Assembly (NCBI GenBank): GCA_034508935.3
Contig: CM067451.1
Coordinates: forward strand, 40,307,918-40,371,917
DNA from: Berghia stephanieae
Taxonomy: Eukaryota; Mollusca; Gastropoda; Nudibranchia; Aeolidiidae
Reading direction: 5' to 3'
DNA length: 64,000 nt
Positions 1 through 10,123 of the stretch are shown here, piece by piece. A program made the translations under genes and the position numbers. Each line of letters begins with the position of its first letter. Position 1 is the first letter of the stretch. The notes below the pieces were generated by a model. That model made no database searches. It had not been told where the DNA came from and saw only the letters and a program-made list of their open reading frames with translations.

Positions 1-491
1 GGAACACACACATCGATTGCAAATGTCTCTGCAAAATTGCCAAGAATTACGGCTAATCTTGCCCTACATATTTTTGATTTATTGTTAACAAAGAAACAAT
101 ATGAAAGGAGTGAAAATTCTAAAAACAACTCGCATGGTGAAGATAAACCATCCCTGTCCCTAGAATTAAAATACTCTGTTAACTCAGAGTTTGGCACAAC
201 ACACGCTCTGCTTCGTAGTTCCTGCTGTTGGAAAAATTTAGAATAGATGGTGAAATCTGCTACATTTTTGGTTTGTCGTGTAATTTTTCCTAGGGTGGAC
301 AGAAGGGAGATAAAGGTGACCACGTAAAGAAGAATATAGCACTCTTGACCTCTTGTACCACGAAAAAGCAAGAATTAAATCATCTGGACAGTAAATCCGT
401 TGATTTTTCTGAGCATTCAGGAGCTGAATCTTGCGTTCTATAAATTTCTGGATAGCCTTAGACTTCTCTATTGAGGATTCATTTTCTTCAT
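1..491 (-). CDS. THAP/P-element-like protein, exon 2 (runs off the window)
   Basis: A polypyrimidine tract and CAG acceptor (AG at 493-492) precede the exon. Its first two bases complete an Asp codon with exon 1. The peptide has a charged helical stretch followed by ILAFSWYKRSRVLYSSLRG and then LYLPS, a pattern I associate with THAP9/P-type transposases, where a Leu-Pro-Ser follows an S-x-x-x-Y-x-x-L-R motif. After the Pro-Arg codons the frame shifts by one base in an A-run (plus-strand T-run 284-288). The new frame is open for about 99 codons to the window edge. I do not recognise that last stretch, so the true exon end is unknown. The single-base shift could be decay or a base-calling error. 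Confidence 0.55.
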
Positions 492-641
492 CTGCAATGA
501 AAAAAAAAAGTAGAAGATAATGAAATAGACGATACATGATTGGAAACAATGAATTTTATTTTTACAATGCATTTCAAAATTTTAATTTCGTGAATCTATA
601 ACGAATCAAAAACAACAGCAACACAACAAGGGTAATAGTTC

Positions 642-1076
<435 letters not shown>

Positions 1077-1139
1077 GTTCACGTTGATAATAAAACTGAC
1101 GCTAACGCATTTAAACATTAAAATAGTAGGTTAACTCAC

Positions 1140-1832
1140 CTTCTAGTTGGGAGTCCAGTGTGTAGAATCGAAGTATTTCTGTAAGTTCACTCCAACGCTT
1201 TAAGGTTCCATCTGAGAAAGTCTGGTGTTGGCTTTGTTTAATTCCAAAGAAACTCTGATATTGAATTGAACTGATGCTGTGATCATCGCTCACCTCTTTA
1301 ACTGTAAAGTAGATACTAAATGAGTGGACCATACCGATCCGAGCACGACTATGAAGACTAAACTCAGAATCTGAAGAAAGTCCAACAACACCATGAGAGG
1401 AAATCTCTTGAACAAAACAATCTTTAAAGGTCTTTCCCAACTCATTTTCTGTAATTTCAAGTAAATCTTTCTTAAGAAAAATTGATAACTCATCAATATC
1501 TTGACGCCTGTCTCTAAATTCACTTATCGAATTTAATGTCTGACGAGATGGTGCTGTTTTTCGCAAACAAGAAGGGGTATTGTATTTGGCCATTTATTTG
1601 GAGGAATAGCAGGTGAAGGATACATTGATTTCCGTCTTATAGGAGCATCATGATGCCAATGATTGGCACAGATACCCATATAGTCTGTAACATCACTCGA
1701 ATCGATTTTATTTGGCAGTGCATTAATCCATATTTGTCTCTCAATTGGATCCGAAGGAAATTTATATACAGTTGTCTTTTCGCCATGTCTATAATTTGAA
1801 GTGCAATCAAAAACAGAACATTTTCGAGGCAT
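1140..1832 (-). CDS. THAP-domain protein / P-element-transposase-like, exon 1
   Basis: The first ATG (1830-1832) opens a THAP-type zinc finger of about 80 residues: MPRKCSVFDC, a conserved Trp, then CANHW (C2CH pattern) and an Ile-Pro-Pro close to the usual end of the domain. THAP fingers bind DNA in nuclear regulators and in P-element/THAP9 transposases. The reading frame then shifts by one base in an A-run (plus-strand T-run 1557-1561) and continues for about 140 residues. The exon ends at a strong donor (GTGAGT, 1139-1134) in phase 1, and the next exon fits that phase. The tail ending in ILRFYTLDSQLE together with exon 2 resembles the N-terminal part of THAP9/P-type transposases. I cannot tell an exapted host gene from a decayed transposon. 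Confidence 0.7.
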
Positions 1833-1860
1833 TTTCGGCTATTATTGATTTTAAAAAATA

Positions 1861-2640
1861 ATGATAAATTGTTTATTATTTGCTTAAAATGCATTGCCGA
1901 ATCCATTGTACAGGGAAAATGAGCAATAAACAACGGCAATTCACAACTACAACAAAACTTAATGGTCACTCCATGAAAATGAACAACAGAATAAGGGCGA
2001 TTCACAACTACAAGTGGTCAATATGTACAAGCAAGACTGAATTCTTAAAAGTGTGACATATGGCACTACTTGATGCTAAGTGTGTGTGTGTGTGTGTGTG
2101 TGTGTATGCGTGTGCGTTTTAGTCTTAAAACTCTAGTGCTTTGGTATGCGTGCGAGCGTGTTTGAGTAATGTAATTAATGCCATATCATGCAGGTAACCG
2201 AGGTAACTCAACTCTCGCCCCTTCCCCCAGTTCAAAAAAAACCATGGGCCTTCCAGATTTTTTTGGCCACGGTCGCTCGAACTGCACGTCTCTAGATTGC
2301 TATGGCACTGACGAACATCGGACCTGTTCGTCAGTGCAAAGACCTCTTCGCACTTATTCGTCACTTCCAAAAGTATACCATTTAAAAAAAAAAAAAACAA
2401 TTAAAATTCCAGGCTCTCGGGCCAACTTATCCGATGGCACACAGTAACACTTGGTCACCTAGATAAGTTTGATTTCTAACGCGTTAGATGCCGTTGGGGC
2501 AACGATATGACTCGTTATTTCAAGCCACCGTAAGATTCTATTTTATTTTATGTTGTCCATTCTATTTCTTTGGGTTATTTTGTTTTTATTGTTTTTTTTT
2601 CCCCGTATATTTTCGTTATAGCTTTATTTAAAGAAAAATA
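1861..2640. other. Upstream of the THAP gene; no gene seen
   Basis: Two imperfect copies of a roughly 35-bp sequence containing TTCACAACTACAA lie at about 1932-1960 and 1997-2015, and a (GT)n tract lies at 2083-2105. A 13-bp inverted pair, CTGACGAACA and TGTTCGTCAG, sits at 2308-2337. The promoter of the minus-strand gene should lie here, but no core element could be assigned. Confidence 0.5.
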
Positions 2641-2697
2641 GAGGAAAATGTGTTCTAATATTTCCTGTTACGATTCTTTTATAATACTTTGTCCATT

Positions 2698-2910
2698 CTA
2701 TTACTACTACTACCACTCACTACTACTACCACTACCACTCACTACTACTACCACTCACTACTACTACCACTACCACTCACTACTACTACCACTACCACTC
2801 ACTACTACTACCACTCACTACTACTACCACTACCACTCACTACTACTACCACTACCACTCACTACTACTACCACTCACTACTACTACCACTACTGCTACT
2901 ACTACTACTG

Positions 2911-2969
<59 letters not shown>
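2698..2969. repeat. ACT/ACC-based minisatellite grading into (CTA)n
   Basis: Tandem blocks mixing ACT and ACC triplets with inserted CACTCACT form a higher-order unit of about 60 bp repeated roughly three times, followed by a pure (CTA)n run. Open frames on both strands are repeat artefacts. Confidence 0.95.
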
Positions 2970-2970
<1 letters not shown>

Positions 2971-3182
2971 ATATGTCTTTTATCTTCCATTATTTTCTGG
3001 AAGATTCTGTTCCCTGACGCTGACCTTTTCTTATCAATCAGATCACCCCCCTGGGGCACCCTATCCTCTACCCACGCTGACATTTCATTCATACTGCAAC
3101 CTCAACCACCATTGAGTACAGACGACAAAGTTATTTTTCATTATATTTTATTTGTTTTCCACGTTTATTTGTGTATTGTTGT

Positions 3183-3240
3183 GTTAATGAAGGGTTTGTA
3201 CCCGAAACGTCCATTGTCTGTTTTGTTCCCATACGAAGCC
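3183..3240 (+). other. Penelope-like-element terminal fragment (hammerhead-like, degenerate)
   Basis: AATGAAGGGTTTGTACCCGA followed by AACGTC resembles the core that recurs in Penelope-like element termini: a hairpin GGGT/ACCC, then GAAAC and a palindromic ACGT before the expected cleavage base. The 5' core box is degenerate (TTAATGA against CTGANGA), so this is read as a relic. Confidence 0.35.
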
Positions 3241-3325
3241 TTTCATTTTCACTCTTTCGTTAGTATTTTACGATCACCGGCTTCAGGCAGCCCTTACCGT
3301 TTTCTACTTTTCATGTCTCAGTAAG

Positions 3326-3690
3326 ATGCGAGCAAGCCGAATTTCAAATGACAGGAATGAAGAAAGACGAGACAATGAAAGAGCTTTCACTTTCAGTTCT
3401 AGCGCCACGCATCAGTGCAGTGAGCATGCGCGTTGGATGAACCGAAATATAGGGCTTCCAGTTTGGCGTTTCAACACCAAATTTGGTCTTTTTCTCAGGA
3501 TTGGACAATTTCACTTGTTTAATTAATTGATATATTTATTAAACAAATCTCACGTAAACCGACAAACAGATTTAGTGAAAACAAGGGCTTCCCTGCGACT
3601 AGTATGGGACAGGAAATGCTGATTTATTTGTCGTAGAGCAAGTTATTTTAAAAAATGGCATTTTTCCATAATTTTGGTACCGTCAACGCC
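3326..3690. other. No gene seen
   Basis: A short open frame (3326-3526) shows no recognisable motif, and no repeat family shared with the rest of the window was found. Confidence 0.5.
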
Positions 3691-3699
3691 CGTGGCCAG

Positions 3700-3827
3700 G
3701 TCAGAACTGACCAATTGGCATCAGTACTAGTAATAGTAATAGTATTAGTCAGTACTGACCCCCAGACGCCGGTGCCTGTTCGTCAGTACTGACCCGCAGG
3801 TGCCAGCGCCTGGGGGTCAGTACTGAC
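3700..3827. repeat. Three 12-bp palindromes at exact 34-bp spacing
   Basis: GTCAGTACTGAC occurs at 3748-3759, 3782-3793 and 3816-3827, and a one-mismatch version (GTCAGAACTGAC) at 3700-3711. The sequence between the second and third copies is roughly an inverted version of that between the first and second. Confidence 0.85.
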
Positions 3828-3845
3828 GAATAGCCACTCCGAAAA

Positions 3846-4295
3846 CTAAATAAAAAGTACTTTTTGTTAATAAGCATTAAATCGAGGCGTGTACGCGTAG
3901 ACATTGTTAATTTGGACCTGCTGAGTTCAAATATGTATTTTGTTTTAAGGTCGGAGTGATATTTTTGATATTGATGGGCTAAACGGTTTGTCGTTACCGG
4001 TATACCGACCGGTAGAACGTTAGGTGTGAAGGGGCATACAATGGGAATGATCTTGTATTAATATTAGCTTTCCATGTGCTCGAGGTCATTGTTCACATTA
4101 CAAAATGTGCTCAAAATGACCCACTTAGTGAAAAGTGTTTACAGCTTTTTAAATATCTAACATACGATTGGTCATTTGATTCAGCTTGACACACGGGTAT
4201 GTTTATAACATTTGTAAACAAAGCAGCGTGTTTACATTTGTTAAGAAATATCCATGAATATAGATCGCCCCCGTTACAATAGTACACGAAAAAAG
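3846..4295. other. No gene seen
   Basis: AT-rich single-copy-looking DNA; no open frame with recognisable motifs and no repeat family shared with the rest of the window. Confidence 0.5.
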
Positions 4296-4494
4296 TATAG
4301 ATAGTTCGAAGATGACGTCATTCAGGTCTTTGTTATTGTTTTTTTTTTTGCCATCCGCGTTTATGAGTAATGCTCACTGAACTGTATTAACCAGACTATA
4401 AACGTTCATGGGTACACACAGTTTTGTGTGTTGATCCGTTTTACTTCCGGATGGCAATGTTATGAGCTTCTTAGCCAAGCGTGTACTATCCATA
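4296..4494 (+). mobile_element. MITE family 1 (short-TIR, about 195 bp)
   Basis: The element starts TATAGATAGTTCGAAGATGA, ends near ACTATC-CATA, and has a subterminal inverted pair GCCATCCGCG / CCGGATGGC. At least ten relatives occur in the window, on both strands. It has no coding capacity. A run of G follows at 4514-4529. Confidence 0.75.
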
Positions 4495-4499
4495 TGTTA

Positions 4500-4879
4500 A
4501 AAGTTGATGGCGAGGGGGGGGGGGGGGGGCGGAGGGGCTTTTTACTTTTAAAATGTAACGATTGTTTATTTTAAGTGTGTACGAACTGTACAATTTTCTG
4601 TGTCGTTTTTAATTCAAGTCAAAGTGACAATGTTAGTGAGTAGTGCACATGGATCTCGCGATAAGTAAACCCCTGGTCAAGTCTGTGGGGAGGTCAGCGA
4701 TCGTAATCATAACATAATTCACTGTGTATAACAGTTTATTTGTAAACCATCAAAATTTTGCCTCATCCTAGATCCTTCGTTTTTTAAATACATATATATA
4801 GATCGTAAAGAAGAATAATCACAAAGTATGGTACTGTAAACCGGTGAAAAAATATCGGCTTAATGTCGAGCCATTTATC
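4500..4879. other. No gene seen; diverged relative of the array unit
   Basis: Scattered stretches around 4640-4860 match the sequence between MITE 1 and MITE 4 in the 6.35-17.7 kb array, for example the AAAGAAGAATAATCACAAAG region at 4806. No coding signal was seen. Confidence 0.5.
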
Positions 4880-5139
4880 ACCCCTTCCTTACCACTCATA
4901 GGAAAATCGTCACATTCGTTAGGTTTTTCTTATTCTGATTTTTTTTGTACTTCATACTAATATTTGAACAAAAATGTTTACTATAGTTAAAGTATATTTA
5001 CACTGTGTTGAAGAACTCGTAAAGCAAGAACTAACAGCTTTTGTGTTTGAGTGAAATAAAATATATTTTTGTATAGGTTGGGTGTGACTCGTGACGGTTT
5101 GGGGAAAATCCGGAAAATGGCCGGTAAGGAGAGAGTTAA
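4880..5139 (+). mobile_element. MITE family 4 (TTAA, CCCTCTCCTTACC termini), diverged copy
   Basis: The left end reads CCCCTTCCTTACC and the right end GGTAAGGAGAGAGTTAA, matching the family's inverted ends. The left TTAA is lost here. The family resembles piggyBac-type non-autonomous elements because complete copies are bounded by TTAA followed by CCC. Confidence 0.65.
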
Positions 5140-5228
5140 AATAAAATCCATCAGAGGATGTGAAGATTAACGGCAACGCATGCGCACGGGTTATGGAACG
5201 GACAACAGTTCTAGACGTCTTTTTGGTA

Positions 5229-5238
5229 GATAATAATA

Positions 5239-5336
<98 letters not shown>

Positions 5337-5337
5337 G
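5229..5337. repeat. (TAA)n microsatellite
   Basis: About 35 TAA units replace a three-unit tract present at the same place in the tandem-array copies (9772-9780), so the tract expanded in this diverged relative of the array unit. Confidence 0.95.
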
Positions 5338-5415
5338 TAATAGGATCCTGGAATGTAAACAAAAATAAGCGTTCGCTTGGTTACTAAGCCGATGCACAGA
5401 ATAAAGCGAATATCC

Positions 5416-5640
5416 TTAACTCACTCAACCCTAACATCGACTATATCCGTAGTATACCCGGGGTTACTTTTACCCCATGCCTATTTATTACATTTTTCTG
5501 AAACAAATCGTAGTATCAAAGCTAAGGTATTTAGATTATGAATGTTACTGATTGTTGAATAAAACTATCCACATGCTCATTTTTAATACATTTTTTTCCA
5601 ATTTTGAAAAGCAGCAAAAATCTCTAGGATTGAGTGAGTT
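5416..5640 (+). mobile_element. MITE family 5 (TTAA, CTCACTCAACCCTA termini)
   Basis: The left end is TTAA followed by CTCACTCAACCCTA and the right end is TAGGATTGAGTGAGTTT, its inverse. The right TTAA has decayed. Copies also lie at 5949-6184 and 56184-56416. The latter has a clean TTAA duplication and an empty-site counterpart. Confidence 0.75.
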
Positions 5641-5648
5641 TACTAATT

Positions 5649-5942
5649 GGATTCAGTAGTCTGATGTCACGTCGCCCAGCAACGGCGGCCATCTTGGTTC
5701 TGAACAAAGAAAATCTGTACTTTTTATTCTTCGTGCTGGCTAGTTTTCATATCTTGTGATCAGAGTTTGTTAAAGTCAAAACAGGATCAGATTTATAATG
5801 TTTTTTGTTTCATCTGGATACGCTTTTATGCTCGTCGGAGAACTATTTTATAAGGTCTTCCGCCATAGTTCCGATAGTTTAGAGCCAGTTACTAAGTTAC
5901 CATGCGTCATTACGAGGGAAGTGACGTCATGACTGTTGAAGC
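5649..5942 (-). mobile_element. MITE family 2 (GGATTCAAYAGTC termini, about 295 bp)
   Basis: The ends GGATTCAGTAGTCTGATGTC and TGACGTCATGACTGTTGAAGC are imperfect inverted repeats of about 25 bp. Eight relatives occur in the window. This copy lies directly between two MITE 5 copies. It has no coding capacity. Confidence 0.75.
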
Positions 5943-5948
5943 GTATTC

Positions 5949-6184
5949 AACCCTAACATCGACTATATCCGTATTATACCCGGGGTTACTTTTACCCCAA
6001 GCCTATTTAATTATAATTTTTCTGAGACGAATAAATTATAGGCGTAGTATCAAGGCTAATGTTCTTAGTTTTTACAGGTTAATGGTAGTTGAATAAAAAT
6101 ATCTATGAAAATGCTCATTTTTAATGCATTTTTTCAGTTTTGAAGAGTAGCAAAAATCTCTAGGGTTAGGATTGAGTGAGTTAA
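5949..6184 (+). mobile_element. MITE family 5, second copy, left end lost
   Basis: It starts inside the left terminal repeat (TCAACCCTAACATCG) and ends with TTGAGTGAGTTAA, so the right end is intact. The missing left terminus adjoins MITE 2, so MITE 2 probably inserted into it. Confidence 0.7.
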
Positions 6185-6349
6185 GCTATTCAACCATAGT
6201 TAAATATTCCGAAACATTCCATGTTTGGTATTTTGATCATTTTTGTTTTGTTTTGTTTTGTTCTTTGGTTTGAAGCTATTTTATTCATTTTTGTTAATTA
6301 ATGCTTTACAGTCCCAGGTTCTAGCACCTTAGTATCACAATTGAGCTTT

Positions 6350-6630
6350 GAGCTTTTATATAGGGCAATATCCACTAAATGTGCTCAAAGCGCTTTACAA
6401 GGGAACACTGGCCAACAGCAACATTTAACATTTTTACGCAATGTAATATTTTTTTTTCGGACAGAGACAACGCTGTTAACGGCCACGTACTCATTTTAAA
6501 CGTGAGTACGGTGAGAGAATGTGAGTAAAGAGCCTTTTCCAAGGAATCAACTATGCGCCGAGCATGAGGCTCGAACCCAGGACCTTCCGATCCGAAAGCG
6601 AGTGCCATACCACTAGACTACATAGCCGGG
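6350..6630 (-). mobile_element. SINE 1 (tRNA-headed, GCGCTATATAAAAGC tail), array copy 1
   Basis: Read on the minus strand, the 5' end is tRNA-like with a B-box GGTTCGAGCCT-type motif. The body includes GTAAAGAGCCTTTTCC, and the 3' end contains GCGC-TATATAAAAGCTC. The sequence just before the head (GTTTGGGTTGAGTGACC, about 6650) is a relic of MITE 5. Confidence 0.85.
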
Positions 6631-6649
6631 TAAAGAACGGATATAGTCG

Positions 6650-6900
6650 GTGTTTGGGTTGAGTGACCTAATGATATTCCAAAACGCTCCATGTTTGGTA
6701 TTGTGACCTTTTGTTTGTTTATGTCGTTGGAAGCTATTTTATTCATTTTTGTTAAATACTGTTTTACAGCCCCAGCTTGTAGCAGCTTAGTGTCACAATG
6801 CTCACACCAATGCAATATAATTTTTCCCTTTAGTCTTTTTGTTTCCAAATACCTACATAGAAACTGTTGTTTTTCCAGGTAATAAGAATGGATCTGGTCT
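6650..6900. repeat. Array unit: MITE 5 and Penelope-like remnants
   Basis: GGATATAGTCGGTGTTTGGG matches the end of MITE 5. It is followed by CCAAAACGCTCCATGTTTGG, a relative of the Penelope-like end found at 63455-63530 and 27505-27530. The block recurs at 10143, 13609 and 17082. Confidence 0.55.
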
Positions 6901-7225
6901 ATAAAACAATCATTAATAAGCCTTTTATCCCTTTTAACTTCATATAGTTAGACTAGATTAGATAACGCAGACCCTGTTTCGGCATAAAAGATCATGTGGC
7001 AACCATATCATGTTATTTAATAATACTAACTTTAACTAATAACATTATGACCTATGTCCCAAACCCTATCCCCAACACTATGTAAATAATAAAGTAATTC
7101 AATACATATACATATGTATAAATTATCAGACAGGTACATACTCACTATGATACTATGTGAATTATTATGGATGCATATGTGATGTACGTGTTATAAAAAC
7201 ATATAAATAAATATAATCATTAAAT

Positions 7226-7440
7226 AAATAAATTAAAGTTCTTCCGACGCGGCCTCAGTGAACTTGGCGCTGTGAACTTTGTCCATGACAAAGGCGGCGA
7301 GGGGCAATGTGTAAGCCGCGCTGCAATGCCGGAGGGGTCTGGTCCCGCCCCACGCGACTGAAACAGTTGCGCTGCGGCGCCTTGACTGCCGTGGGCCTCA
7401 TGTATGTAGACGGGATCAATCGAGGCCGACTCGGAAGAAA
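7226..7440. other. Array unit: GC-rich block
   Basis: About 200 bp of markedly GC-richer DNA (GACGCGGCC, GGCGGCGAGGGGC, CTGCGGCGCC) sit in an otherwise AT-rich unit. The block repeats at 10732 and 14198. An open frame of up to 93 codons starts at 7307, but its downstream part varies with poly-C length and shows no domain, so I do not call a gene. Confidence 0.6.
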
Positions 7441-7489
7441 TAATAATTATAATATCAAAAACGTAATATTTGTACTCTTTAGCCCACAG

Positions 7490-8400
7490 TCACGTCCCCC
7501 CCCCCCCCTCTTCCCACCCCTTTTTCTTTTTTTTTCTCCATCCCCAACTCTAACTTTAAATAAAACCTTAACCAAGTTCACAGTGTAACACAGTAACCAA
7601 TGCTGCATAGGGAAAGACCACGTGCACAGTAGTTAATAAAGCAGCCAATGACGCTCGGTTAGAGAGCGGGAAAGTGGGTGGCCACCCTTGGACTCCTTAG
7701 GGAGCAAGGGATTAATCAAATATTCTCTTTAAAACATAACCACCTTCATTACCACTTTAATCTGTCCCCATAATTTTTACAATAGCCCAAGAATAACAAC
7801 CGACCACAAACAAATGAATAAGCCTGCAAGACGATTGGTCCTTGTGCTCAACAACCAGCCAATAGAAACAATTTAGAAACCTCCCCCCCCCCCAAACCTT
7901 CCAACCTAAACCTACCCCCCCCCCTTCCATTAATATATATCCATGCACAGATAAAAATAAACAACAACAAAAAAAAAAAAAACTGCAATCTCATATTATA
8001 GAAAGTCGAAATATTCCGGGCAGCTGATAGGCTGAAGAATTCCAACTTCCACCAATCAAAACACACATAATCCAACACCCCCCCCCCCCCCCCCGGCCAA
8101 ATTAAAACCTCTATCAGTCCCAGCTAAACTTCTCTAAACAACATTCCACAGCTCTTAATCATCCAATTAACCGACTAACTGATTGGTTCCGGTTCCCTGG
8201 GATCCACCAATCAGAACATCACAATTACACCCCCCCCCCCCCATCCAACCACCCCCTCCACATCTAACCATTAATCTGATACTTAATTGTATAATTCTCT
8301 AAAAGAGTAATGTAAGTACAAACTACCAACCCAATTTATCCCATAACTGCCCAATTTACTTCTCCTCACCCTCAATGAACTCCTCAGGCAACATTAATAA
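7490..8400. promoter_or_regulatory. Array unit: C-rich segment with repeated CCAAT motifs
   Basis: The plus strand is strongly C-rich and G-poor with five poly-C runs of 7-17 bases. CCAAT or its inverse ATTGG occurs repeatedly (for example near 7598, 7648, 7834, 7858, 8053, 8182 and 8208), several as CCAATCA. This is promoter-like in composition only; no TATA box or transcript start was identified. Recurs near 10985-11860 and 14455-15340. Confidence 0.4.
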
Positions 8401-8770
8401 TTCTATCTTTTATTTCATCGTTTAAAAAAAAATAATGAAAAATATTTTAAAATCCGATAGATAACGAATGATACCGACGCAGTAAATGACATAAAGTCAT
8501 TCTACTGCTACTGACACTAAATAACATTTTGAAAATGTTTGATAATAAACCTAACTAATAAAATTGATACTAATTAAGAGGGTCTTTAGATAGGATGGCC
8601 TGGGATTAGAAAAAAGAATAATTTTAGCTTTACGAGTTCATGATGCGTGTAAAACTATTGCAGTACAGTAAGTAATTGTCTTGTTTTTATCAAAACATTA
8701 TTTTAAAATGAAAAATGTCATTTATGGTTGTGGACTTACATTGATGAAATCAGTTCGCTTTACTCAGCTC

Positions 8771-8942
8771 TATAGATAGAATGCAGTTGACGTCGCTCGG
8801 ATCTTTGTTATTGTTTTTTTGCCATCCGCATATGGGTAATTCTCACTGCACTGAATTAACCAGACTATAAAAGTTCATGGTTACACATAGTTTTATGTGT
8901 TGGCCGTTATACTTCGGATGGCAATGTTGTGAGCTTCTTATC
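8771..8942 (+). mobile_element. MITE family 1, array copy 1
   Basis: It starts TATAGATAGAATG and keeps the internal GCCATCCGC / CGGATGGC pair. It stops at GAGCTTCTTATCAGC, so the right terminus is truncated in all array copies. Confidence 0.7.
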
Positions 8943-9093
8943 AGCATTCTGTCTATTTATAATAGTTTATTGTAAACCATCAACATTTTCACTAATCCCA
9001 GATCCTTTGTTTTTTTTTATATACCGTAAAGAAGAAAAATCACAAAGAATAGTACCGGTGAAAAAAAAAATCGTCTTAATTTCACTAACAATA

Positions 9094-9394
9094 CGCTTCA
9101 ACAGTCATGTCGTCACTTCCCACGTAATGACGCATGGTAACTTAGTAACTGGCTCTAAACTATCGGAAATCAATGGTGTACGCCCTTATGAAATATTTCT
9201 CCGACGAGAATAAAAGTGTATCCAGGGGAGAAATCATTATAAATGTGATCATGTTTTAAATTTTATATTAAATTTTATCACAAGACATATGAAAAGTTCT
9301 GGCCAGCATGAAGAATAAAAAGTACCGATTTTCTTTGTTTAGAACCACGATGGCCGCCGTTGCTGGGCGACGTGACATCAGACTATTGAATCTA
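9094..9394 (+). mobile_element. MITE family 2, array copy 1
   Basis: Starts GCTTCAACAGTCATG and ends GACATCAGACTATTGAATC, a near-complete element about 20 bp from MITE 4. Confidence 0.7.
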
Positions 9395-9411
9395 GTGTTC
9401 GAGCCAATTAT

Positions 9412-9683
9412 CACCCCTTCCTTACCATTCCATTCGTTACGTTTTTCTTATTCTGATATATTTTTTTATATCATACTAATATTTGAACAAAAATGTTTGC
9501 TATATCTAGTTAAAGTATATTAACACTGTGTTGAAGAGTTCGTTTAGCAGAAAAGAATATTGTATAGCAAGAACTAACAGTAACAGCCTTTGTGTTTGAG
9601 TGAAATAAATCTATTTTTGTATATCTAGTTGGGTGTGAAATTTTGGGGAAAATCCGGAAAATGGCCGGTAAGGAGATAGTTAA
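9412..9683 (+). mobile_element. MITE family 4, array copy 1
   Basis: CCCCTTCCTTACCATTC on the left and GGTAAGGAGATAGTTAA on the right mark the inverted ends. The left TTAA is lost, as in the diverged relative at 4880. Confidence 0.65.
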
Positions 9684-9825
9684 AATCCATCAGAAGGATG
9701 TGAAGATTAACGGCAACGCATGCGCACGGGTTATGGAACGGACAACAGGTCCAGACGTCTTTTTGGTAGATAATAATAATAGGATCCTGGAATGTAAACA
9801 AAAAATAAATAAATAAATTAAAATT

Positions 9826-10123
9826 GAGCTTTTATATAGCGCAATATCCACTTAACGTGCTCAAAGCGCTTTACAAGGGGTCCCTGGTAAACAGCAACAT
9901 TTAACATGTAGGTAGGGACACGACGCCTGTTAGGCGATATTACAATTTTTCGGACAATGACAACGCTGTTAACGGTCAGGTACTCATTTTACACCTGAGT
10001 ACGGTGAGAGAATGCGAGTAAAGACCCTTTTCCAAGGAATCAACTATGCGCCGAGCGCGAGGCTCGAACCCAGGACCTTCCGATCCGAAAGCGAGTGCCA
10101 TACCACTAGACTACATAGCCGGG
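9826..10123 (-). mobile_element. SINE 1, array copy 2
   Basis: This full-length copy keeps the middle region with GGGACACGACGCCTGTTAGG, which is missing in copy 1. Copy 1 is therefore an internally deleted version. Confidence 0.85.

Noticed and set aside
2648-3324. 155- and 211-codon plus-strand frames
   Set aside because: Arise from the ACT/ACC minisatellite; overlapping frames all stay open because the repeat lacks stops. No domain after the repeat.
7307-7588. 93-codon frame (and copies at 10801 and 14267) starting MCKPRCNAGGVW
   Set aside because: Its length varies with poly-C run length between otherwise identical array copies and it shows no domain; the opposite strand is open too (14215-14505).
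6900-8400. Mitochondrial DNA insertion (control-region-like strand skew and TACAT/ATGTA words)
   Set aside because: No mitochondrial gene or tRNA was found on either side, and the skew alone is not diagnostic.
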